The notes under the pieces were generated by a model. It was given only the letters and a program-made list of their open reading frames with translations. It was not told where the DNA came from and searched no databases. Position numbers and translations under genes: made by a program. Shown here piece by piece: positions 1-8,427 of a DNA stretch of 64,000 bases. The DNA comes from Diplocloster modestus (lineage in GTDB: Bacteria > Bacillota > Clostridia > Lachnospirales > Lachnospiraceae): contig NZ_JAHQCX010000013.1 in assembly GCF_019042245.1 (NCBI RefSeq), positions 62,001-126,000 of the forward strand, given 5' to 3'. Every line of letters begins with the position of its first letter. Within the stretch, counting starts at the first letter, position 1.

Positions 1-57
1 CTCCTCCTGAAATATTGTGTGTTTCAGTTGCTTTCCAAGTTCTGTCTTTCCATTCAT
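1..57 (-). CDS. N-terminus of an unidentified protein, cut by window edge
   Basis: The first 57 bases hold 19 open codons on the minus strand, beginning with ATG at 57-55 (MNGKTELGKQ...) and running off the left edge. A weak purine-rich site lies just upstream. It starts 37 bp after the stop of the iron alcohol dehydrogenase on the same strand, so it would be the next gene of that operon. Too little is visible to name a family. Confidence 0.4.
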   Translation of the reverse strand, partial: MNGKTELGKQLKHTIFQEE

Positions 58-94
58 TTTATTAAACCTTTTAAATAATTAAGTAAAAAAAGAA

Positions 95-1216
95 TCAAAG
101 AATGGATCTGAGTAATTCATATACCGTCTTTTCGTTCATGACCGCCGGCGTCAGCTGAATAATCGCCGCGGATAAACCCACCTGCGCAATATGCTCAAGG
201 TCCTCTTCCCTGACACCGATCTGGGACAGCCTTACCGGCATTCCCATACTCTTCATCAACTCTTCCACCCCGTCTGCCAGCGCTTCCACATCCGGATAGC
301 CGAGATAATTGCAGAGCTGCTGCATTTTTTCTCCGGCCTGTTCCCTGCTTATTCGTATAAATGCCGGAAGGGTGATCGAGCAAGCCGTGCCATGGTTGGC
401 GCCGAACTCCGTCGTAAGGGGGAAGCTCAACGCATGGATACCGGTCGTCCTGGTCTGGCTGAAAGAAATACCGGCTATCAGGCTGGCTGTGATCATTGCC
501 CCGCGGGCGTTCAGATCCTCCGGATGGTCATATGCGGTCTTCATATGTTCCAATATACTTTTCAGCGCTCCCATAGAAAGCATGTCACAGACCGGCAGGG
601 ATTCCTTGTTCCAATACGCCTCAATGGCATGGCAGAACGCGTCCATCCCGGTAGAAGCTGTGACACACGGCGGAAGGCTGACCGTCAGTTCCCCGTCGAT
701 CAGCGCATAATCCGGCCAGAATTCCTGATTGACCATGGGCATTTTGATTCCTGCCATTTTGTTCGTGTACACACCTACGTTGGTCACTTCACTTCCCGTG
801 CCGGCAGTGGTAGGGATACAGATCAGCTGTGTCTTTCTTTTTTTAAGCGTTCTATTCCCGCCTCCGTAATAGTCATAGATACTGCCCTCATTATCTCCCA
901 GGCAGGCCGCCATCTTGGATACGTCCAGGGAACTTCCCCCGCCAAGACCGATCACACAGTCCGCTTTGGCTTCCCTTATGCATTTTGCCGCTTCATCCAC
1001 GCTTTCGCAGGAAGGATTCGGCTCAATTTTGCTGAAATAAACTACCTTTTTGCCTTCCATTGCCGCGCCGATCGCCTGTGCCGTTCCATTTTCAAACAGA
1101 AAAGGGTCTGAAATAATACAGACATTTTCTCCCGCTATGTAATCTTTCACCTTTTTTGCAATTCCATTTTCAAAACACACCGTTGTAGGCATGTGAAATG
1201 TGAATTTGTCAACCAT
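95..1216 (-). CDS. Iron-containing alcohol dehydrogenase
   Basis: A 373-residue cytoplasmic Fe-dependent alcohol dehydrogenase (group III), reducing an aldehyde or ketone with NAD(P)H or the reverse. Seen: the nucleotide-binding GGGSSLD (residues 92-98), [14 protein letters not shown] near 137-149, and the metal-ligand region [13 protein letters not shown] (D192, H196) followed by two more histidines in GIHALSFP and ANHGTAC. An in-frame ATG 30 codons upstream (1306) exists, but the start at 1216 is chosen because GGAGG lies just before it. It has its own consensus promoter (1307-1335). Substrate is not readable; lactaldehyde reductase, 1,3-propanediol dehydrogenase and butanol dehydrogenase all share this fold. 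It diverges from a FucI/AraA-like isomerase, which would fit reduction of a sugar-derived aldehyde (inference). Confidence 0.88.
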   Translation of the reverse strand: MVDKFTFHMPTTVCFENGIAKKVKDYIAGENVCIISDPFLFENGTAQAIGAAMEGKKVVYFSKIEPNPSCESVDEAAKCIREAKADCVIGLGGGSSLDVSKMAACLGDNEGSIYDYYGGGNRTLKKRKTQLICIPTTAGTGSEVTNVGVYTNKMAGIKMPMVNQEFWPDYALIDGELTVSLPPCVTASTGMDAFCHAIEAYWNKESLPVCDMLSMGALKSILEHMKTAYDHPEDLNARGAMITASLIAGISFSQTRTTGIHALSFPLTTEFGANHGTACSITLPAFIRISREQAGEKMQQLCNYLGYPDVEALADGVEELMKSMGMPVRLSQIGVREEDLEHIAQVGLSAAIIQLTPAVMNEKTVYELLRSIL

Positions 1217-1306
1217 AGTGCCACCTTTCCTCCCGCCATCCGGGCAAATCATCTGATTAACAGTTTTAACTTTTCTATTTTCCACTATTTTTCTCTGTAT
1301 ATTCAC

Positions 1307-1335
1307 ATTATATTGGAGTTTATAGGGAGTGTCAA
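1307..1335 (-). promoter_or_regulatory. Sigma-A promoter of the iron alcohol dehydrogenase
   Basis: Read on the minus strand: TTGACA (1335-1330), 17-bp spacer, TATAAT (1312-1307). Both hexamers are perfect consensus. Predicted start near 1300 gives a leader of about 85 nt before the ATG at 1216. It faces the promoter at 1366-1394, 30 bp away. Confidence 0.8.
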
Positions 1336-1365
1336 TAGTATTTTATTAAGAGTTTTAATTAATAA

Positions 1366-1394
1366 TTGAAAATATCTTTATAAAATGGTATACT
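1366..1394 (+). promoter_or_regulatory. Sigma-A promoter of the FucI/AraA-like isomerase gene
   Basis: TTGAAA (1366-1371), 17-bp spacer, TATACT (1389-1394). Predicted start near 1401, with the gene at 1478. An AAACTCTT-type word occurs on each side of it, as GAGTTTTAA (1350-1358) and inverted as TTTAAACTC (1433-1441), so a regulator may act here; this is only a suggestion from the repeat. Confidence 0.7.
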
Positions 1395-1477
1395 GTAGAA
1401 AAGCCACTATTATTTCTCACCGTTTCAATTATTTTAAACTCTTTAAAAAATAAAATCAGACGAGGAAGGTATTTTAT

Positions 1478-2818
1478 ATGACAAATTTCCAGGTAGCGTA
1501 CATACCGATTGGGGTTCCGACTTTCCATCTGGAAAGCGCCCAAAAAGAATTTGAAAAGTCAGTGAAGGTCATCTCTTCCCTTACAACCAGCGGGGTTTAT
1601 CCGGACAAAATGCTGCTATCCCTTGAGGATCTGTGTGAATATGCAGACCGGATCAATCCCCATCTTATGATCCTGCAGAATGTAACCTTTGCAAATTCTG
1701 CCTATGCCAGTGAAATTCTGAAGCGTTTCGACTGTCCGGTACTGCTGTGGACACTGCGGGAACCAATCATCGATGGAGGACGGCTTCGTTTAAATTCCCT
1801 TACCGGCGCCTATTCGGCAGCCAATGCCATGGCCGGACTGGAGCACAATAATTTCGAGTATATTTTCGGATCGCCGGATGAAGAAGAGGTCAAGCGTCAA
1901 TTATCCGTCTGCATTTGTGCAGCACAAGTTCTATATTCCATGAAATCTCTGAAAATGGCTGCAATCGGCCATACGCCCCAGGGGTTTGGCTTCGGGCGCG
2001 CTCTGGATCTGGAGCTGCTTAAGGTGTTTGGCGTGACTTTGGAATCCATAGAAGCAAGAGAATTGATTGACGCTGCGAAAAGTTACGAAGAGGAAGAATG
2101 TTTTCCTTATCTGGAAGAGGCCTCCCGGCAAATGTGCGGCCTGGAAAAGACACCGGCAGAAAACAGAATGGGGTTTGCCAGACTTTATAGAGCTTATAAG
2201 GAATACGTTACCGCTCACGGGATTGGAGCGCTTGCTTCCCGCTGCTGGCCGGACTTCTTTACCAGCTACGGCACGCCGGTCTGTTCCGTTTTATCCCTGC
2301 TCAATGATGAACACATCGCCGCCAGCTGTGAGGCGGATATCTACGGCGCGCTATCCATGTACATAGGAATGAAACTTTCCGGCCAGGCGGTATTCTTCGG
2401 CGACCCGGTGTCCCTGGATGAACAGGAGAACACACTCACTTACTGGCACTGCGGTATGGCGGCCTGCTCTCTGGCCAGTGAAAATACCGGTGCCTGTGTA
2501 GGCGTACATCCCAACCGGAAGATCGGCCCCTGCCAGGATTTTGGCTGCAAAGAGTGCGGGGCGGTTACCGTGTTCCGGATCGGCCGGAAGCCGGACGGCA
2601 CCTTCCGTTTCTTTCTGTTAAATGGTTCTGCCCTTTCCAAGCCAAAACAATTTACCGGAACCAGCGTGGTGGTCAAAGCGGACTCCCCCGTAAAGGAAGT
2701 TGTTACACGGAGCGTGAAAGCAGGTTTTGAACCGCATTTTGCTGTGATATACCAGGATGTCAAGGCGGAATTGACCGCTCTTGGCAATATGTTGGGAATC
2801 GAGATCTGTGAATATTAA
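1478..2818 (+). CDS. L-fucose/L-arabinose isomerase-superfamily protein
   Basis: A 446-residue protein of the FucI/AraA fold: an N-terminal Rossmann-like half (Y8-IPIG..., about 1-170), a middle domain, and a C-terminal half carrying the likely metal site, E285 in CEADIYGAL, an Asp in GDPVSLDEQ (309 or 314) and H324 in YWHCGMAA. These correspond in order to the Glu/Asp/His Mn ligands of fucose isomerase. Full-length FucI is near 590 residues, so this is a short relative. GGAAGG precedes the ATG, and a stem-loop with a T tract follows the stop. Specificity is unknown; relatives act on aldose-ketose pairs including modified sugars. Transcribed alone, divergent from the alcohol dehydrogenase. 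Confidence 0.7.
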   Translation: MTNFQVAYIPIGVPTFHLESAQKEFEKSVKVISSLTTSGVYPDKMLLSLEDLCEYADRINPHLMILQNVTFANSAYASEILKRFDCPVLLWTLREPIIDGGRLRLNSLTGAYSAANAMAGLEHNNFEYIFGSPDEEEVKRQLSVCICAAQVLYSMKSLKMAAIGHTPQGFGFGRALDLELLKVFGVTLESIEARELIDAAKSYEEEECFPYLEEASRQMCGLEKTPAENRMGFARLYRAYKEYVTAHGIGALASRCWPDFFTSYGTPVCSVLSLLNDEHIAASCEADIYGALSMYIGMKLSGQAVFFGDPVSLDEQENTLTYWHCGMAACSLASENTGACVGVHPNRKIGPCQDFGCKECGAVTVFRIGRKPDGTFRFFLLNGSALSKPKQFTGTSVVVKADSPVKEVVTRSVKAGFEPHFAVIYQDVKAELTALGNMLGIEICEY

Positions 2819-2903
2819 AGAATACCAAAATGATGGTTCTGTGTTTTCTGCCGGACCAGACCCTTGGACAGAATATTTTCCAGCATACCGGCGCATGTCC
2901 GCG

Positions 2904-2930
2904 TCTCCTGTGGTGACGGGAGAGATTTTT
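2904..2930 (+). terminator. Intrinsic terminator of the isomerase gene
   Basis: Stem TCTCCTGT / ACGGGAGA with a GGTG loop, followed by GATTTTT. It lies between the converging isomerase and GH3 genes, directly after the GH3 stop on the opposite strand. Confidence 0.65.
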
Positions 2931-4571
2931 CTATAGTCTGGCATCCGGCAGGCCACAGAAAGGATCAACTGGACTGATCCCTTGAAAAGGGCTTTTGCCC
3001 ATCAGTTTTCCGATAACCAGCTCAATTACCGTACGAGTGGCCGTGTATGCGTTAATGTAAGTCTTTACCCGGGGGACATCCTGAAGCAGATAAGGATTTG
3101 CCAGAGATACGAAAATGCAAGTCTCCTCGTTCAGAAACCGAGGAAGATCCAAAGCATGTTTGGGGCACCAATGTATCCGTACGCCGGTTTGATTGCTGGC
3201 CTGCTCATAGTTCGTCATATAGAGAGTAAGACGGCTCTCCGCCAGATCCCCGCTTCCGTGCAGATCATCTTCCATCGGATCATAGAGTTCTACCGCGAAT
3301 CCCTCCTTCTCCAAAAAGGCCTTGGTAATCTTCCGGATACTTCCTTCCGGGATCTCATCCTTTCCCAGACAGATTAACCGGACCTGAGGATATCGCTTTG
3401 CCGTGACGGGAAGAACATCCGGCTTTATATTTTTCACCAGAGTTATGGCCTTATCGGCACATTCCCTGTGCCATTTCATGGGGGCAGCCTGACAGGATTC
3501 CCACTCTCCAAGACAGAGTCTGGCTTTTAGAGCCAGTATTCTTGTCACCGCCTCATCCAGACGTTCCTGTGTCAAAAGGCCGTTTCGAATCCCCTCCAGC
3601 ATATAATCGTAGTCCTCCCCGAAGCAGGTATTGAATACAAGCATATCGCTGCCGGCCATAACAGAAGCGGGTAAGGCTTTCTTCCGCTCCATTGCCATAC
3701 AGTATCCGCCCATGATCGTCGCGTCGGTGGTGATCACCCCCTGGAAGCCGAATTTCTCACGCAGTACCCCGGTAAGCAGTTCCCTGCATAAGGATCCGGG
3801 AAGGCAATCCTGATAGGACAGTCCCGGATTATTTTCCATTGTCACACAGGGCTGGACGATGTGGCCTGCCATGATGCTTAGCAGCCCGTCATCAATCAGG
3901 GATTGGTAAATCTCCCCATAAGATTCATACCACTGGTCTGCAGGCAGGGAATTATAAGTGGGATGAAGGTGCTGGTCTCTGAAATCTACTCCATCCCCCG
4001 GAAAATGCTTGGCACAGGCAGCCATACCGTTTTCCTGTATGGTCCTCATAAAGATCCCGGCATATTTAAGAACCTTATCCGGATCGCTTCCGTAGGTGCG
4101 CACGTTAGTGATGGGATTCCGATAGTTATAATCAATGTCGCACACAGGTGAGAAGGTCCAGTTGATTCCTGCGGATCTGCCCTCATAAGCACAGGCCAGG
4201 GCAAATTTTCTCACTATCTCCGGTTCACAGGCGGCAGCCGTCAGCATAGGCCATCCAAATACTGTTCCGTCACTGACGGCTCCCGATCCGCCCTCCTCCA
4301 GATTTGCCGCCTTAAGAAGCGGAATGGGCGCAGCCTCATCCAGACGCATATAAGCCTCCCGTATCACCTCAGACGGCGCCGGGCGGAACAAGACGGCCCC
4401 CACTTTACCGTCCTGTACCATCTGAAGCAGCCCGGAGGGTTCATAATCTCCTCCCATGACGCAGAATAACTGTCCTGCCTTCTGTTCTGTAGTAAGCGTC
4501 TTAAGCGTCTGTCTGACCCAGTCCGCCTGAGGCTGGTTCAGATAAAATGGTTTTGCAGTGATATCAATCAT
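2931..4571 (-). CDS. Glycoside hydrolase family 3, NagZ-type
   Basis: A 546-residue GH3 protein without signal peptide, so it should cleave an imported glycoside in the cytoplasm. Seen: KHFPGDG (K188, H189), then D199-x-H201 in RDQHLHP, the Asp-His acid/base dyad of the NagZ subfamily, and the nucleophile D283 in GVITTDAT. The ATG at 4571 is preceded by GGAGG; an upstream in-frame ATG (4637) lies inside the mutase gene and lacks a site. It overlaps the beta-phosphoglucomutase stop by 8 bp, so the two are translationally coupled. Family knowledge: NagZ-type GH3 enzymes act on beta-N-acetylglucosaminides or beta-glucosides, and some are phosphorylases rather than hydrolases. The adjacent sugar-phosphate mutase makes the phosphorylase option worth considering, though anomer specificity would need to match. 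Confidence 0.85.
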   Translation of the reverse strand: MIDITAKPFYLNQPQADWVRQTLKTLTTEQKAGQLFCVMGGDYEPSGLLQMVQDGKVGAVLFRPAPSEVIREAYMRLDEAAPIPLLKAANLEEGGSGAVSDGTVFGWPMLTAAACEPEIVRKFALACAYEGRSAGINWTFSPVCDIDYNYRNPITNVRTYGSDPDKVLKYAGIFMRTIQENGMAACAKHFPGDGVDFRDQHLHPTYNSLPADQWYESYGEIYQSLIDDGLLSIMAGHIVQPCVTMENNPGLSYQDCLPGSLCRELLTGVLREKFGFQGVITTDATIMGGYCMAMERKKALPASVMAGSDMLVFNTCFGEDYDYMLEGIRNGLLTQERLDEAVTRILALKARLCLGEWESCQAAPMKWHRECADKAITLVKNIKPDVLPVTAKRYPQVRLICLGKDEIPEGSIRKITKAFLEKEGFAVELYDPMEDDLHGSGDLAESRLTLYMTNYEQASNQTGVRIHWCPKHALDLPRFLNEETCIFVSLANPYLLQDVPRVKTYINAYTATRTVIELVIGKLMGKSPFQGISPVDPFCGLPDARL

Positions 4572-5232
4572 AACGCTTTTCCTCCAATACCTGCAGCAGT
4601 TCTTCCAGACACTCCAGGGTATAATCGGCTTTCTCATATCCCGCGGCGTCTCCGATCCCTACGGCGGTCATTCCGCCCGCCAGTGCCGCATCGATGCCTG
4701 CGCAGGCATCCTCTACCACCGCACATTGCCGGGCAGGCAGTTTCAAATACTCCGCTGCCTTTAAAAACACCTCTGGGTCCGGCTTGGAACGGGAAATATG
4801 ATTCCCGTCGGAAACTGCGTCAAAATATCTCATCAATTCCACCTTGTTAAGTATAAATCCGGCATTCTTGCTGGATGAGCCAAGCGCCAGCCGATATCCT
4901 TTTTCCCGGAGCACCTCTAACACTCTGCGGTTTTCTGCGCTAACCGCTGCCGGAGTCATATTTTCCAGAAATCCTCTGTACAAGCGGTTTTTTCCCTCTG
5001 CCATGCGCGCCTTTTGTTCTGGGTTTAGCTTTTTGCCTGTATAATTCTCCAGTATAATCTCCAGGCTGTCCATTCTGCTGACGCCCCTTAGACGGTTATT
5101 GACAGTCTCATCAAAATAAACCCCCAGCTTATCTGCGATCTGCTTCCATGCCTGATAATGATACCGGTCCGTGTTAACCAATACGCCGTCCAGATCAAAA
5201 ATGATTCCCCGGATATCCTTTACCTGCTTCAT
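4564..5232 (-). CDS. pgmB: Beta-phosphoglucomutase (HAD superfamily)
   Basis: A 222-residue HAD phosphatase-fold mutase converting beta-glucose 1-phosphate to glucose 6-phosphate. Seen: DLDGV near residue 13 with D13 nucleophile and D15 acid/base, then NTDRYHYQAW typical of the beta-PGM cap, GSSSKNA (motif II), and K-PDPEVFL plus VVEDACAGIDAA (motifs III/IV). I chose the start at 5232 because its ATG overlaps the stop of the preceding frame as ATGA; an alternative ATG lies 7 codons upstream (5253). No maltose- or kojibiose-type GH65 phosphorylase, the usual partner, is in the window; its partner here is the GH3 gene downstream. Confidence 0.88.
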   Translation of the reverse strand: MKQVKDIRGIIFDLDGVLVNTDRYHYQAWKQIADKLGVYFDETVNNRLRGVSRMDSLEIILENYTGKKLNPEQKARMAEGKNRLYRGFLENMTPAAVSAENRRVLEVLREKGYRLALGSSSKNAGFILNKVELMRYFDAVSDGNHISRSKPDPEVFLKAAEYLKLPARQCAVVEDACAGIDAALAGGMTAVGIGDAAGYEKADYTLECLEELLQVLEEKRYD

Positions 5233-5412
5233 GTCGTCTTCATTCCTTCCCACCTTAAATATCCCGTGTCTTCTATGCCGAATTGATCCAATATCCTGCC
5301 TGCGATATGTCTGGAACAGTCCGCCGCCTGAAGCAGCAGGTTATCGCTGTTGCCGCCCACGACTCCTGCCAGGGTTTTCATGCTGCAGGGCACATTATAA
5401 AGAAGGAATCCT
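5229..5412 (-). pseudogene. Frameshifted tail following the aromatic-acid-exporter-like gene
   Basis: Directly after the exporter-like stop (5413-5415), the +1 frame stays open from 5438 to a TGA at 5229, reading ...KYEGFLLYNVPCSMKTLAG and ending WEGMKTT. It has no ribosome site of its own, but its stop overlaps the mutase ATG as ATGA, the pattern seen between other genes of this operon. The frames meet at an A-run (GCAAAAATATGA). Simplest reading: the exporter gene once continued about 60 codons and a one-base slip in the A-run truncated it, or it is a sequencing error. A separate small gene is less likely. Confidence 0.5.
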
Positions 5413-5928
5413 TCATATTTTTGCCGATGAGATTTTTTCTACAACTGCCTTACGAAGTAAATTCCACACAAATACCACAAAAGTAACGATCAGCACTCCT
5501 GCCAGCGTGGATACCAGCCTTTGGAGCGCGAAAGGAATGCGGTCTGCTCCGCCTTTGGTAAACACCACCAGAATAAAGGTCACTGCGCCGATACGGTTGG
5601 AAAAAGCCGGTACACCGGATAATTTACAGCCCAGAAAGGTCAGTAACACTCCTGCCATTGTCAAAAGAACAACCAGCCACCTGTCTGGAAATAACTGACT
5701 AATTCCTACCACCAGAACAGCGGTCAGTCCGCCTACAAGCGTGATAATTATACGCGTAACACCCGCCTTCCAGGAGGCAGGCAAATCCCCCTGCGTACAC
5801 AGCAGCACGGCGATGCAGGCCGTCATCACCTGCAGGTAAGGTATAAAATACGAAAGTATCACACAGCTGCCGATGGCAACCGCCATTTGGATATCCAAGG
5901 CCGAGACCTTAAATTTCTGTTTCTCCAT
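5413..5928 (-). CDS. FUSC/aromatic-acid-exporter-like membrane protein
   Basis: A 171-residue membrane protein with about five or six hydrophobic helices and a charged C-terminus (LLRKAVVEKISSAKI). The pattern (short basic N-terminus, LDIQMAVAIGSCVILSYFIP, then LQVMTACIAVLL, GVTRIIITLVGGL) is that of the single-domain FUSC/ArAE proteins, whose characterised relatives export aromatic carboxylic acids. The start at 5928 has GGAGG at the right distance. Its reading frame probably should continue (see 5229-5412). It sits between hydrolase genes and the mutase; export of an acid released by the hydrolases is an inference. Confidence 0.65.
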   Translation of the reverse strand: MEKQKFKVSALDIQMAVAIGSCVILSYFIPYLQVMTACIAVLLCTQGDLPASWKAGVTRIIITLVGGLTAVLVVGISQLFPDRWLVVLLTMAGVLLTFLGCKLSGVPAFSNRIGAVTFILVVFTKGGADRIPFALQRLVSTLAGVLIVTFVVFVWNLLRKAVVEKISSAKI

Positions 5929-5957
5929 TTGAATCCTCCACATCTAGTTCCAATGAA

Positions 5958-7220
5958 TCAGAACCGGTCTTCACACAGCCATTTTTCCACAAAGTCAAAA
6001 CAATTCTTTACGGTGTCACCAAATTGCCCCTTATATTCTTCCGCATCCTCCTGGGGTACAAAATTGTGCGATCCGCCTTCGATAAACATCATGGATTTAT
6101 CCGTACTTGACGCATTTTCATAAATCTGCTCCGCAGCCAGGAACTCATAGCTTCCGGTCATCCCCATAATTAATAGCGGTGCGGATATGCCGATTACATT
6201 CCCGGGCGTACAGCAATAGCTGCTCTGCCAATCAATGCCGTAAATGCGGCTGTCATCATAATAGAAATCCTTCGTGCGTACCGTACAGTTAGTCAGATAC
6301 GTGCGTACTGTCGAGACATTTGTCGCCATCTGATAATTTGATACGGTATTGTGCGAAAATTGCGGGCGGCGCAGGGATCGGATGACTTGTGTCGTCACCG
6401 TTTTGTCCGCATGCATCAGCTGCCATTCCTGCTGCGTATGCGAAAGCAGACGGATATCCTGCGGAAACATTTTGTTATTTGGCGCATACTGCGCGCCTCC
6501 TACTATGATAAAAGGTTCGTCATCATCAAAGCGTCCTTCCCCCTGTTCAAGCGCCTTCAACCGGCTTAACGCCTCTTCAATCAGGCGGTTGTTTCGTGCC
6601 TCCTGTGCTTTTTGATAATCCCGGATAAATGCCTGCGAATAGCTTGCTCCATCCGGACTGTATCCGTTTTCCACCGCAAAAAGATCAAACTTTGCATCCA
6701 GATTCCTGCTGCTTACCTCATTGCTGATGTCGGGTTCCAGACTCAGCAGTGTCATAACGCCATTTCCCCAATTAGAATCCAACAGCATCAGTGCATCCGC
6801 CTTCGGCAGTGTTCCAATATCCGACAGCGGTATAATTTTGTTTTCATCTTGAAATATCTTCACTCCATTTTCTGCCACATTCTGATAAGCGCTCATCAAT
6901 GTGGCCCCGCCGCTGTGTCCCAGCAGCACGACATTGTGAAGGTACGGCAGCCCGCGCAGATATTCCATAGCCAGCTTGACATCCAGCAATTTCTCATCCA
7001 GAGGCTCACAGGATTTTCTCACTTTTGACGCCAATACCGTAAATCCCCGCTTTGCCAGCTCCGGCCCCGGAAGAAAACCATAATAATCGTCGTCGGAATG
7101 CATCAGCAGAATACCGGTACCGATACGCTCCTTCACCGGCACAGGCTCATATAATACTCCGCCCAATCCTCTTTCCAGCTGTATATATGTATTCTGTATG
7201 TTACATGGTCTGTCTTTCAT
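5958..7220 (-). CDS. Alpha/beta hydrolase
   Basis: A 420-residue cytoplasmic alpha/beta hydrolase. Seen: oxyanion-side strand GILLMHSDDDYYG (about 37-49), nucleophile elbow GHSGGATLM with S103, and a late EGGSHNFVP that supplies the catalytic His near 390. The ATG at 7220 is preceded by AAAGGAG; the upstream ATG (7247) overlaps the lactonase gene. Preceding gene's stop lies within 20 bp, so they are cotranscribed. The fold fits an esterase acting on a bulky carboxylic ester; no closer substrate call is justified. Together with a second hydrolase, an importer and an acid-exporter-like protein it suggests processing of an imported ester. Confidence 0.75.
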   Translation of the reverse strand: MKDRPCNIQNTYIQLERGLGGVLYEPVPVKERIGTGILLMHSDDDYYGFLPGPELAKRGFTVLASKVRKSCEPLDEKLLDVKLAMEYLRGLPYLHNVVLLGHSGGATLMSAYQNVAENGVKIFQDENKIIPLSDIGTLPKADALMLLDSNWGNGVMTLLSLEPDISNEVSSRNLDAKFDLFAVENGYSPDGASYSQAFIRDYQKAQEARNNRLIEEALSRLKALEQGEGRFDDDEPFIIVGGAQYAPNNKMFPQDIRLLSHTQQEWQLMHADKTVTTQVIRSLRRPQFSHNTVSNYQMATNVSTVRTYLTNCTVRTKDFYYDDSRIYGIDWQSSYCCTPGNVIGISAPLLIMGMTGSYEFLAAEQIYENASSTDKSMMFIEGGSHNFVPQEDAEEYKGQFGDTVKNCFDFVEKWLCEDRF

Positions 7221-7239
7221 TGTCTTTTCTCCTTTTATA

Positions 7240-8400
7240 TCACACATAAAACGTCAGATACGCTGCTCCGGGCTGGGCCGGGCCTTTGCATGCGAGACGC
7301 AGTGTTCCGTCCCCGCCTATCTCATAGGAAGCCAGCTCTCCGCCCACCAGAGCCGCCGACAAAAGAAACTTTCCATTCGGTGAAATAGCCAGGCCTCTCG
7401 CTCTGGTCCCATACATCGGCATACTCTGAATCAGACGCAAACGTCCGCTTTCCTGATTGATTTCCATCACTCCGATGACATCTGCTGCATTCATCAGCGT
7501 ATACAGATATCTGCCTTCCTGATCTATCACAAACCCCTGCTGCTCCAGCCGCGTTCCGCTTTTGACCGGCAGGCTTTGGTCCAGGGCATTTTCTACACAG
7601 ATTCTCTCAACCGTTGCATCCTTCCGATAAGAAAAGGCCGTCACATAACATTTTCCATCATAAGAAGCCTCGTGATTCACAAACAGATAGGGTTTGCTCG
7701 GATGAAATACCACATATCTGGGGGAAGCCCCTTCCCGGTCCGTAAGCGTTCTGCTTAATAGAGTCAGCCGCCGTTTTCTGGCGTCAAACCGGTAGAGATA
7801 CAAATAACCGTCCCCCTTATCTGCCACCGCCATCAATTTACCCGAGGGCGAAAATACCGCACAGTGCGGATGCGCCTCTCTTCCATGAGCCAGATCCGCA
7901 TGGTTGACATTCTCTACCAACTGTCCCGGCAAGCCCTCCTTGTTCAGGCGATAGACCTGTATACTGGCTTCGGTATAGTTCATACGTGCTTTCGGTCTTC
8001 CCTTCTCATTACGCTCATAAGATACCACAGCCGCCGGAAAGGAGTGGTGGGCTTCAAATAAATACGTACCCGCTGCGTTCACATTCACATAGGCCGGATT
8101 CGGACAGCCCGTGATCACCCTCATGCACTCCCTGGCTTTACCCGATTTCCTGTCCAGATCGTACACAAATATCCGGCCCGACAACCGCGGCTCTCCCGAA
8201 AAATGCAGCACTTCATTATTCACATACAGCTTGTTTTTCTCCTGATTCACATAAGCGCAGTTAAAAGAATGCCGCTCGTCAATCATTTCCAGAAAGCGGA
8301 TCGTACCGTCCTCCTGGTTCAGGACATATAGCCCCAGCCCCGGCGCGCCTCCATGCTCCGCCCACGAGCTGACATACATAAATACTTCATTCTCTTTCAC
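7240..8400 (-). CDS. Beta-propeller lactonase family protein
   Basis: A 386-residue protein of the 7-bladed lactonase family (6-phosphogluconolactonase Pgl type, PF10282). Seen: opening FMYVSSWAEHGGAPGLGLYV, DRKSGKA, GCPNPAYVNVNAAGTYLFEAHH, then DLAHGREAHPHCAVFSPSGKLMAVADKGDGYLYLYRFD, and HPSKPYLFVNHEAS, the family landmarks with conserved His and Asp-Lys-Gly. Translation starts at GTG (8400) with GGAGG five bases upstream. It lies 27 bp after the LysR gene and overlaps nothing downstream. Function in this operon could be hydrolysis of a sugar lactone or a related cyclic ester; many members are not 6-phosphogluconolactonases. Confidence 0.8.
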   Translation of the reverse strand: MKENEVFMYVSSWAEHGGAPGLGLYVLNQEDGTIRFLEMIDERHSFNCAYVNQEKNKLYVNNEVLHFSGEPRLSGRIFVYDLDRKSGKARECMRVITGCPNPAYVNVNAAGTYLFEAHHSFPAAVVSYERNEKGRPKARMNYTEASIQVYRLNKEGLPGQLVENVNHADLAHGREAHPHCAVFSPSGKLMAVADKGDGYLYLYRFDARKRRLTLLSRTLTDREGASPRYVVFHPSKPYLFVNHEASYDGKCYVTAFSYRKDATVERICVENALDQSLPVKSGTRLEQQGFVIDQEGRYLYTLMNAADVIGVMEINQESGRLRLIQSMPMYGTRARGLAISPNGKFLLSAALVGGELASYEIGGDGTLRLACKGPAQPGAAYLTFYV

Positions 8401-8427
8401 ACTTTCCTCCGCTAAATCCCGGCAGGT

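Noticed and set aside
191..1111. Long plus-strand open frame opposite the iron alcohol dehydrogenase
   Set aside because: It mirrors the codon pattern of the real gene, has no ribosome site and a low-complexity, His/Arg-rich translation.
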